NCBI GenBank assembly: GCA_037957365.1
Contig: JARHVA010004250.1
Coordinates: 134,501-198,500, forward strand
Length of the DNA stretch: 64,000 nt
DNA from: Torreya grandis
Taxonomy: Eukaryota; Streptophyta; Pinopsida; Cupressales; Taxaceae
Direction of reading: 5' to 3'
The notes beneath the pieces are model-generated. The model saw only the letters and a list, made by a program, of their open reading frames with translations. It was not told the origin of the DNA and ran no database searches. Both the position numbers and the translations under genes were made by a program. This document shows, one piece after another, positions 45,356-54,955 of the stretch; positions within the stretch are counted from its first letter, which is position 1, and the number at the start of each line of letters is the position of its first letter.

Positions 45356-45376
45356 CCCCCCCCTCCAAAAAAAAAA
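45356..45376 (-). other. Strong polypurine run on minus strand
   Basis: The + strand reads eight C, T, CC, then ten A. On the minus strand this is T10 then GGAGGGGGGGG then TATATAAAA. It could be the polypurine tract of a minus-strand LTR element whose 3' LTR lies to the left, but no TG follows directly. Confidence 0.35.
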
Positions 45377-45976
45377 TTCAAAACCATACTTACTTCCTAG
45401 TGATGACCTAGTCGTAAATCTTAAAACTGTGTCAGGCACCCCTATTTATTAACAATATTAGTAAATGCATTTTTATTGTGAGATCATAATGATTGATTGA
45501 TGATTCTATTTTTGTTTTAGTGGTTTTAGAAAGCAAAGTGGATGAATGAATAAAATATGCATATATTGTTATACTCATGATAAATTACAATTTAGTTGTT
45601 AGTTTTAGTTTATATACATTTGAATTATTTTAGTGATATATTTGGAAGTATTGAATTTCAACTATGTTAAAGATGTTGCATCTTTTTGATATACTCAATA
45701 TCTGATGTTTTGGTTGTTTGATTTAATTCTATATAAATAATTTTCATAATATTTAGTTGTTATTTATGGATTAGATATGGATTACTCATCTCGATAATTT
45801 AAATAGATATAGTTATAGAACAACAATAATTGATCAAGTTATAGCAATGAATTTGCAATTTAATGTTTTTTCTTGGTCAAATGATCTTATCTCATTTAGT
45901 TGCTCATATGATTATAATCTATGATTTTAGAGATAGGCTCTTTGGAATTTTAAAATCATTGAGGATTATTCTCATC

Positions 45977-45978
<2 letters not shown>
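45377..45978. other. AT-rich region, nothing identified
   Basis: No coding frame, repeat boundary or RNA gene seen in about 600 bases. Confidence 0.5.

Positions 45979-46029
<51 letters not shown>
45979..46029. repeat. (AT)n microsatellite, about 51 bp
   Basis: Uninterrupted alternating AT, about 25 units. Confidence 0.97.
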
Positions 46030-46034
<5 letters not shown>

Positions 46035-48070
46035 CATTTTCACAAGAATGACATTGTATTCATCCCCACATGCATTAAATTATAATGAGTTTACTAAATA
46101 ATAATGTTCATTATGAGGTCTGCATAAGCTCATTAAGATTAGCATTTTATTAATATTTCTAGGGTCTCATCATGTTTTAATTTGGAATGAAATGGGTTTA
46201 GGATTGACTAAAGACCTAAGTTTATTTAATGATAAAAACCTTTGGTTATATTATTTAATTGATGGATTTTTCATGAAACATGATTGTTCAAATGACATAT
46301 ACACTTGGGTCTAGTCATCATGATTTGAGTTGGTATTTGTATGAGGTTTGACATTGATAGGATTTCAAAGGTGACTTGGTATATTTGTGGTATCAAATAT
46401 TGTGTAAGGTGGTAATGTCATTTAAGAACATTGAATATATTTGGATGCTTAGGATTATCGAAAGTTTGGTGGTAAGGTATGCATTGATGAATCACTTATC
46501 TCCTCAAATCATGTATTTTAGCATGGAATTTGGTAAAAATAATAGTGAATGATAAGTTTTGTAATTGGTCAAAATATATTAGTAAACTACTAAGTTTGGC
46601 AAGAGTTAGTAAGGACTAATGGGAAGTGAGTACATATCCCTAAGCAGTTATGAGGTGAAGTTGGTAAATAAAGGTTATTTTTCTTGAGTTATTTTTCATT
46701 TGAGAAAGCTTTTGGTAGAAGCAAAATTTTGGTTTGATTGTAATTTTAGAAAGAAATGTGAACAAAGAGATTTAAATAGTTTTTTTGAAGTTGATTTCAG
46801 GTATGGATGTTTTAGTTTCATCCTATTTCTAAGCTTGGGAAGTTGATGCATGACCTTAAGTGTTTTATATGTTCAATGGAAATATGTTTAGGTATGCATG
46901 CAAGTTAACATTTCTAAAAAATGGAATCTATGGTTTAAAATGTTTGATAGTTTCTTTTCCAAGTTTCTTTATATAGTGGCAGTTGTGGTATTCAAAGCAC
47001 TATATGATTTTGGATCACAAATTGTAAGTAACATTGTTGATTTCTAGTTTCAAATTCTTTGATTTTGTTTGGTGAAATTTTCCTGAAATTTGTCCATCCT
47101 CTCAGTTGGGTGATAACTTGCATATGCAATAATTTTAGATGTTGGTGTTTACAAGTCATTTCATTGAACGTTAGAATATAATTGTGAACTTGAATAGGTA
47201 TGCATATTTTCTATTTTATATCTCTTAGAAATATGGAGGATCTTGTGGTAGTTTCAGACTTGTCCTAGTTAGAATAGTCTATTGTCATTTAAATTTTGGG
47301 GTTTCATCTACATTTCCTATCATTACCATCCCTTCTCAATTTTTAGATGTTTTGGGTCATGTAATAATTGATATTAAATATAGTTGAAGAAGAGATTCAT
47401 TTCATTAATCATCTGTATACATGAAGGTTCTTTCTTAGTTTCTTGCATGTTTTGCAATCACAATATTTAATTTCAAATCTATAGTGAAATATGTTACATG
47501 AAAAAAGAAAGATAGGGATGATTGTCATGCAATAATCTATTGTTAAAAAGAATATTTGTTGAGGGTTTTCAAGTTTTGGAAATCTTATTTTGGTTTTTAT
47601 TCACATGGATTATTGGGTCTTAGTGTTGAAATGTTGAGTACAAAATGAGTTGCACTTATTATAGACAAAGGTTATAATATGAAGCAAGTTGGAAAAAGTC
47701 ACATATAAATTTTCCCCCATGAGTTTGTTTGTGGATTCTGACATAGTTTAGGTTCTTGTTCTGAGTTGGAAATTTTCTTGAATATTTCTAGTCATGATAG
47801 AGTTTTGTATAAATGATAATTAATTAGATTTGATTAATATGTTTTCTTAGTTGTTTAAAATTTGTTGAGTAATTTTCTTGGAATGATTCAGTTTCAAATG
47901 AGGAAATAATTTAAGAATTAAGTTGTTTTTATAATTTTGAGCATGGAAATTAGTATGGTTTGATTCAGATATAACATAGTGATGTGTACTATTCCTGGAT
48001 CATGAATAATTTTTAGTCGTGAGCTTAGAATCTGAATTGGACATTTTTCTAAGTTATTGAATATTTCAAA
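46030..48070. other. AT-rich region upstream of remnant J
   Basis: About 2 kb without a supportable frame; many TTTTGG and TTAGTT words. It could be untranslated leader or intron of the J unit, or plain decayed repeat. Confidence 0.4.
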
Positions 48071-48801
48071 ATGTCTGGGTGAGAACAACCAATAGAGAAT
48101 AGTAATGATGGAGGATGGGTTCAATGGTCAAACTGAGGAAGTCATTCAAACCATAGCTGAATTTCTAGTGGGGTTGGTTTCCATACTAGGCATTTTAGGT
48201 CTAGATTTCCTCAGGGCACAAGAATGTCCATCCATTTTGATTCTTCTAATCCTGATTTCTAGAATGTCTTGAATTCTCTTTCAATTCAGAGAGGTTGTGG
48301 TGGTTTTAGAAATGATAGATGTCATAGGGGATTTGAGGGAAAGGAGTTGGAGCTCATGCTCAATCCCAAAGTAGTTCTTCATATTTTCTTAAACACCATC
48401 CTGAGCTTGATCCTTATCTATAGTTACAACCTCCTAGTTTTAGAGCAGAACCAATTGACTAGCCACTTACTACACATTAATTTCTTGATTCTTAGTGAAA
48501 AAATCAATTAAATAAAGAGATAGCCCATGCCAAAGACATTAGGAAAATTAATACTCTCTCAGATACCCCTACTCCATCTAATTCTGACCATGGAGAAAAA
48601 TGTAGGAGATTGAACTTTTCAAGGGCTTATAGTGAACCAATCTTGAGGTCTAAAAGACTAAATTTAAGGGGTCAAGGATTTGGAAATAAAAGGAAGTCTA
48701 TTGATATCATTGATCATGTTGTTGAGAAGAGTACTACTAGAAAAGGAAAAGAATCTAAAGCGCCTAATGAACTCAAGATAATTAAAAGGGTGAAATTATA
48801 A
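48071..48801 (+). pseudogene. Unrecognised coding remnant J, Gly/Arg-rich with basic C-terminus
   Basis: I do not recognise the family. From ATG 48071 (MSG, after AAA) the frame reads SNDGGWVQWSN, ISSGVGFHTRHFRSRFPQGT, SIQRGCGGFRNDRCHRGFEG. After one frameshift near 48345 it continues AHAQSQSSSSYFLKHHPELD, NQLNKEIAHAKDIRKINTLS, SEPILRSKRLNLRGQGFGNK and VVEKSTTRKGKESKAPNELK to TAA at 48799. About 240 residues with several stops, most TGA/TAG/TAA at Arg/Gln/Trp-type positions. RGG-like blocks and Lys/Arg-rich segments suggest nucleic-acid binding, as in a gag-like protein; this is inference. No zinc knuckle or enzyme motif. Confidence 0.5.
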
Positions 48802-49454
48802 TTTGATGATGATACATCTTAGACATGCACTAGATTGCTACCTTTTTCTACATAATGACAGTGATCTAATATCCTTCTAGTGTCATTTTATAGGTGTAAA
48901 TAAGGATGATGAGGAGAGATAGGGGTTATTAGTGAGGGGATCAATCCATGACATCATATATGAGACTCTATAACCATACAACCCCATGACACTAGAGGAT
49001 TTGAGTGTACCATCTACCCAAGCTCAGGTGAGTTGGTTTAGATTAGCTAGTGAGGTAGTGAAACAAATACAGGTTTAGAGGGAGAGAGTATAGCCACCAA
49101 TATAGATGGATGTAGGTTAGAGATAGGATTGGTAGGCCTTGGTAGATGAGAGAGTTGTGCATTTATAAATAGTGATATAGATGATACAGGCATATATAAT
49201 GATATAGACTCAATTGACTCAAGCACATACATCAACCCAAGCTATGTTGGTAAAGGCACAGGTGTAGATAGAATGCCTATAGGGAAAGGTAGAAGGATTG
49301 ACATCTCAAACTACCTCATTAAAATGTATCATTCATAGGATTCAAATCAAGGCCTCAATAGCTAGTGTGGCTAGGCCATGACATAGACATGATGGAGCCT
49401 AGATCTAGTGCTGAGGCTTTTTATATGGTTGTAAATGTTGTATAAATCTCATGG

Positions 49455-49458
<4 letters not shown>
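48802..49458. other. Region downstream of J
   Basis: No recognisable gene. CAGGTGAGT near 49025 resembles a splice donor but there is no supporting exon. Repeated words ATATAGATGAT/ATATAATGATATAGAC occur near 49180-49210. Confidence 0.35.

Positions 49459-49485
<27 letters not shown>
49459..49485. repeat. (TA)n microsatellite, about 27 bp
   Basis: Uninterrupted alternating TA. Confidence 0.95.
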
Positions 49486-49489
<4 letters not shown>

Positions 49490-50287
49490 TATCATTTTAG
49501 CTTACTGGTGTTGGTTGTGTCTGTTGTCTTTATGGTTGTTGTGTTTATGGATGCTTTGGATATATTTCTTTCTAGCACATGTATTTAGCTTTGTTGTATA
49601 TTATATGGGTAATATATGTGGTGTGGTTTATTTTCTAGCATTATGGAGTACACATGCATGGTTAAAAATAAATAGGTGAAAAAGGGCTTGGAAAAATATA
49701 ATCAATCAAAGAAATGTACTACACACTAGTTCATGTTGGGAAATGTGTAATAACAAAAAATGACTAAGTATAAAAATACAAAAAAATGGCAAAAAATATG
49801 GTAAAAGGGGATTTGTTTTTAAACCAATGTAAAATATTTTTACACCAAATTAAAAAAACTAAAATCATTCTAAATATCACGTTGAGAAGTATGACAACTA
49901 ATGTAATAAAATGGAAGGTATGTAAAAGGACATAAATGGTAATAAAAACAAATCAAAATTAAGTCAATCAATTATACTATTTCACAATGGGAATTAGAAA
50001 AGAAAAACAAAATTTTCAAAACTTGGTCTTAAATTTATCATACCAATTCAAGCTGGGAAGTATGAGAAATTCAAGAAATGGTTTTAATCTTACATGCACT
50101 TAGAAAATAAGAAAGTAAAAGGAAAAATAAAAATGAAGTAAGCATAAAACATACTAATTATCAAGATAGGAAGTATGTAAATGATGTGTAACCTCATAAT
50201 CAATCTAATCTTATCTCTTATTTGACACATAATTTTGAATGATGACTTGTTTGTTGGAAAATTTTGTGAGGAGGGTTGGGTCCCATA
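49486..50287 (-). repeat. Degenerate repeat array left of element E (element I tail)
   Basis: Words close to GGAAGTATG recur at about 49880 (GAGAAGTATGACAA), 50056 (GGGAAGTATGAGAA) and 50169 (AGGAAGTATGTAAA). The last unit, GAGGAGGGTTGGGTCCCATA (50268-50287), is the first half of the repeat unit known from 15160-15470. Its second half continues at 57466 after element E. By analogy with C this is probably the tail of another minus-strand gypsy element, called I here. Confidence 0.55.
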
Positions 50288-50289
50288 TG

Positions 50290-50323
50290 TTGTCCCCAAA
50301 AATGAGTGACATTTTTGGGACAA
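50290..50323. repeat. Inverted repeat at the start of E 5' LTR
   Basis: TTGTCCCCAAAAATG, loop AGTGA, then CATTTTTGGGACAA. The arms are reverse complements apart from one missing G. Present also at 54958-54991 and in decayed form at 60181-60218 in element F. Confidence 0.88.
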
Positions 50324-51918
50324 CCTATGAACTATTTTGGTTCAGCAAACCAAAATCATCTCTCCCCTTTTCAAAAATCACTCTGAGCATTCAAGTCCTT
50401 CATTTCTCAAAGCTTTTCTAGAAATCTACGGACTCTGCAGGCTTGGAACTATGGACTCTGCAGGTGGAACTATGAACTTCATAGATGGTTTCTACAAACT
50501 CCAAAAGCTAGATTTCCATGGAATCTTTCAAAGTTAGAGAAAATTACCAACTTGGCTTCTACGGACTCTATAGGGAAGCTCAAATCTATGGACTCTCAAA
50601 GCCTCAAAACTATAGACTCTACATGCTAGTTTCTCACATCTACAGACTACCCCAGATCTACAAACTGATTTTTATAGACTCTATAGGTTGGATTCTATGG
50701 ACTCTATAGGAAAGGAATAAGCTCTCAACACTTAGGTGATTTCAAGGTTGGTTTAATGGGTTCAATGGTTCAACAGGTTCAATGGCCATAGGGTTCAACA
50801 TGTTTTGTTCAAGTGATCAAAAAGACTTAGCCAAATAAAGATATTGAACTAATTAAACCATAAAACCATTGAACCAAAGTTGGTTTAATAAGTTAGTTCA
50901 AATGGTAGGTTCAAGGGGCTGCCCCAAAGCCAAAGGAACAAGTGCCCTTGTGGAGGGCAGTGAGCAAAGGCAGAAAAGATAGAATTCCTTTGGATTTGTT
51001 CAAAGGTCGAAGGAAATGACTAAGTGAAGGAGGCCAAAATAATTCCTTCGGAAAGGTTTTTCCCAAGGAAAATGACCAAGGCAAAATTCTTTCAGACATT
51101 TTGTCTAAAGTAATTCACTCAAGAAGAAAGCCTGATGGAAAGCAAAAGCCCGTCAGAAGAAATAATGAAGGAATTCTTTCAGAATTTTCATCTGAAGGAA
51201 AGGAACCAACAAAATTCCACTGAAGGAAATAAAGCCCAAAGGCCACCCAAAGTATCTTGAAGGGTAGGTACCCTTGTAAGAGGCTCTCACCGAAGGAAGT
51301 CGACTATTTCTCAAGGCCCTGAAGCGTAGGACCCCTCTAGGAAAGATCAAATAACAAAGCTAAAGGAATTGTCAAGGAAAGTGACAGGCCCATAGATGTC
51401 AAATTCATGGCAATGAAATAATTGTTGATCTTTGAAGGCTTTAGTGTAGACCCAAATGCATTCAAAGGCCAAAATGCTGAAGGGAAAAACTGCTAAGAGA
51501 AAGAGCATAAAGAGCCAGTAAAGCTGGGAATGTAGCCCCAAGAGCTCAAATTTTAGGAAGAGACAAAGATGGAAAAAACAAAATTAGAAAGAGGGAAAAG
51601 CTTGAAATATCTATGTAAAAGTAATTTCAGTAGGTGGAATAGTCCACTAAGTAGATATTTTTGCCTACAAACATTGAAGGCTCTGCCTATTAGTCTCACT
51701 TGGAGTAAAGGCAAAATGGACAACTGCACAGACATCAGAGGGGACAGACCAAATGATCCAGACTCAAGAAGAGACATATTAGATGAATGGACATGCCATA
51801 GTTAAGGCAACACACTATTTTAGGCATGGTACCTCCAAATAGAATTGAAGGTGCATTGAAGGCATTGACTGTAGCATGGGCCATCCCATGGGAGAGAGTG
51901 TCAAGCCTTGCTTGGTGG

Positions 51919-51928
51919 CTATATATTG
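51919..51928 (+). promoter_or_regulatory. Candidate LTR TATA box (E family)
   Basis: GGTGGCTATATATTGTAATC is kept at 51915-51934 and 56583-56602 in E, and in reverse complement with few changes near 58578-58597 and 63448-63467 in F. Presence in all four LTR copies supports a promoter role; the role is inferred. Confidence 0.45.
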
Positions 51929-52802
51929 TAATCTCTTTTATTGTTTTAAGGAGATCTTCCTATTATTAGAAGCAAAAATCTACCCAAATTGAAAGGCAAA
52001 TACTGAGACTTTGAGCTCAGATTGTTGTTCATATTATTCTATGTGAATGAGAAAGTGACTTGTAGACTTTGTGCTGTTATAGCTTGTATCATTTTAGGAT
52101 ATTGTTCTTATGTTTGTCTTATGAATGTGTTATTATTTATTTGATCTAAAAAGTAGAACTAGTGGAAGTAATTAGGAAGGTGTCCTAAATCCAACTATGG
52201 AGAGACTTTGTGCCCCCCACAATTGACTTTAGTGTGTTTTTTTCTATTTCTATGTAAAGGACCTTGGGATGACTTCATGCCCCCATTATTCTTCGTATCT
52301 CACTCTTGGGAACTCAAGGTGGAGAATTTGTGCTACATCTTAGATTGTTGTTTAATCTACACTTTTGGTTACTTGTCACTACTAGAAAGATTCCTATTAT
52401 TTGCAAGAACAAGCACTTCTGAAAGAAGAAAAGCACCTTCTATCATTTCACCAAGATTTTTACTATCCAGGAAGGGATCTGGCTCTTGGCTGAATGTCAC
52501 TTCTAAAAGAAGAGAAGTACCTTCACCAATCACCTAGGATTTCTCCTTTGACTTGTGAGCATCATCTCTAAAAGAAGAATGATGGATGGTATATCCTACC
52601 CCTGAGTATTATTTTTAGCTTATATATATATAGTATATAACACCATTATACCTACAAGGAACCTACCCTTGATGAGAGGAGAGATTTGTCCCCTTTAGAT
52701 GTGGTAAACCTAAAATGAGGACCAATCTCCATATGCTATGGTTGAAGAGACCTATTTTTCTCACCAGTTAGTTGGTTGACAAAATATTCACCCAACTATT
52801 TT

Positions 52803-52820
52803 TGGTGACTCTGCTGGAGA
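52803..52820 (+). other. Element E primer binding site
   Basis: TGGTGACTCTGCTGGAGA starts a few bases after the LTR end. It belongs to a different class from those of A and B (TGGCACACC...). Element F carries a mutated version in reverse complement (62634-62651). Confidence 0.8.
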
Positions 52821-53108
52821 TGAACGTGCAATCTGAAACCTCAAGTTTCAAAATAAAATAGTCCCTACCCTTATCCATTATAGACTCTGGTGACTCCATT
52901 TTTTTTGTTACCCATTATCATTATAGCCTTACCATTTTCTTCCATCTCCATTATTTTATTTGGTCTGCAAAACCAGAGTTACTGGGAAAGAGTGTGCAGT
53001 TTGAAGCCTTAAGCCTCAAGCTGAAGCAGGGCCAGTTCTTTTCCATTTTTGTTCTATAATTTGGCCACTCCATGAAGATTTGTTATCCCTATTTTTCATA
53101 ATTAAATC

Positions 53109-53933
53109 ATGGTATTTCAAGGCCCCTAGGGTAACTCATTTCGCCCACTCAACTTGACTCTACCTTTGCATGAACTTCCACGTAGTTCAAGAAAGAACTT
53201 CCCTAAATTCTTTAGAGATGGGAGAGTTCACCCTAATGAACACATTGTAGCCTTTATCATAGCCTGTGGTGTGATAGGGGTGGAATTTGAAGACGTGGTA
53301 GTTAGGATTTTTGTGGAGACCCTACAAGGTGATGTTATAGAGTGATTTTACCATCTATAAGCTTGATCAGTGACAAACTAGAATACCTTAAAGGCCAAGA
53401 TCGAAGCAAGGTTCAAGCCCATAGAGGATGCCCATGCCTTATTGGCCCAGCTCACCCAGATGAAGAAAGAGCCTCATGAACCTATGAGGGATTTCATTGC
53501 CAAGTTTGACAAGCTAAGAAATAGGATTCCTACAATTACTTAGCCAACACCTGAAAACCTCAAATGCTTCTTCATCAACTCATAGCTACCTGAAGTGAGT
53601 TTTCTACTAAGGCAAGATAGCCACATAGACCTTGCTACTACTCAGGACTTGACAACTAAGGTTGAAGATGACCTTATCTTGGTAGGAAAGATAAGGAGAG
53701 ATATTAACAGAGGTAAACCATCTTCATCTTCTGAATACTCACCCATAACCACCATTGATCAAATGGTACAAAATCTAGCAAATGAATTAATAGCCTTGAA
53801 AAGGCAAATGGCACAATGTATGTCTTCTGCTCCTTCATATAGAGATGTACCAAGGAGGACATTCCCCAATCAGCCATATCAAGGCAACATTGCCAAAATT
53901 CAAGGGCAACCAAATCATCTTCCTCCCCCATAG
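53109..53933 (+). pseudogene. gag: Element E gag
   Basis: Start chosen at ATG 53109 (MVFQGP). The frame runs through LPKFF-like NFPKFFRDGRVHPNEHIVAF, GVEFEDVVVRIFVETLQGD, IEARFKPIEDAHALLAQLTQ, EPHEPMRDFIAKFDKLRNRI, LPEVSFLLR, then a basic/Gln-rich tail to the TAG at 53931. This is the retrotransposon gag capsid domain (W/F-rich start, LxGDAxEW region, M-x-ESxxDFxxRF-like block). No zinc knuckle is left. Stops at 53379, 53583 and 53931 are shared with element F; others are private. It would have formed the particle shell. Confidence 0.88.
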
Positions 53934-54700
53934 AGAAACCTTGCCCTTAAAGCACCTCCAACTAACTCAATAGTTGGATATCTAGAAATAGAACATGCTT
54001 TCTCTTTACAACCTAAGTTTGAAAAATCAAATGACGTTGATCTCTTCACAAAGGATCAAGAAGAATCAGCTGGTGACTCCCACATTGATTTCCTAAATTA
54101 CTAAGATGAACCTATAAGTGAAGATGAAGTAGTCAAAGGATCATATGTAGTATTCACCTGGTCCAAGAATCAGTCAGCCCAGTAGGCTGATAAAGGAAAG
54201 ACAAAGGAGCGACCCCAACCAGCAATTTCAATTGCTAGGATTATGTTGATATCTCCTCAAGGAGATATTTTTCCTTCATACAAGTTATAGTTTAACAACA
54301 CCAACAACATAGCTAGATGTGAATCTTTGTTTCTCAAATTAAAGACTACTTAGGATGAAGATATCAAACTCCTTCACACTAAAGGAGATGTTGAGCTGAT
54401 GGTTTGTCAGGAGTTTGGTGCTGACAATCAAAGAATGTGTTGGACTGGACTAGTAGAATAGTAAGCTATGGTGGTGGACCATACTACTATACTCCAAAGT
54501 TAGAAAAAATAAATCTTCACCAAGAGAGCAAGGAGTTATGATTTTCAAATTGGAGGCCACATCTTGCCATGGGGCAAGAAGAGAGAACCAAAAGGAGTGC
54601 ACAAAAAATGTGATTCTTAGTGGAGAGTTCGATTCACTCATCACTGATTCTGGGGACAAAATGGTTTCTTGCTAGTTTATTATGATGGAATGCCATCTTC
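53934..54700 (+). pseudogene. Element E linker and RNase H tail
   Basis: After the shared TAG the frame goes on as APPTNSIVGYLEIEHAFSLQ, then KDQEESAGDSHIDFLNY, ending ISIA near 54232. It jumps directly into MLISPQGDIFPSYKL, NNTNNIARCESLFLKLKTT, LLHTKGDVELMVCQEFGADN (to about 54430), the middle and end of an aRH-type RNase H. The first catalytic Asp strand is missing, because about 580 bases present in element F (about 60940-61518) are deleted here. 54450-54700 matches F but shows no known domain. Confidence 0.8.
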
Positions 54701-54955
54701 ATTATCTCATAATGGGTAGTGTTTGAATCACTTTAATTCTTGAAGTATCAAATAAGTTCACCTGTACATATGTATATCTGTATAGTCTTTATTTCTACTT
54801 TGTGTTGTTTGTTTTCATTTTTCAGAGCCTTTATTTTTGGGTAGCATGACTCCATATCCCAATGGCATACTTTAAAGGCACTGGAGATTTTGGTTTCTAC
54901 TCCCCTCAGATGTTCCAAGTTTTTAACTAAAGGAAGTTCCCCAACTGGAGCCAAC
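54701..54955 (+). other. Element E 3' untranslated region
   Basis: Short tail before the 3' LTR, including AAAGGAAG near 54928 and ACTGGAG just before the LTR. The polypurine tract is weak. It matches the reverse complement of about 60225-60460 in F. Confidence 0.6.

Larger units (their letters stand above)
50288..52798 (+). repeat. Element E 5' LTR (about 2511 bp)
   Basis: Repeats at 54956-57460. It is built of distinct short-repeat blocks: an inverted repeat at the start (50290-50323), CTAYGGACTCTRYAGG-type words (50425-50710), GGTTCAATG/TTGAACC words (50730-50920), GAAGGAAT/ATTCCTTC words (50925-51345), and a ~75-bp triplication of CTRAAAGAAGAGAAG (52415-52580). A TATA-like CTATATATTG lies at 51919-51928. 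It ends near CACCCAACTA. Confidence 0.92.

Noticed and set aside
45979..46029. AT microsatellite as a possible origin or matrix attachment site
   Set aside because: Simple repeats of this length are common in plant DNA and nothing else supports such a role.
49020..49035. CAGGTGAGT as an exon-intron border of a host gene
   Set aside because: No open exon ends there and no acceptor with a continuing frame was found.
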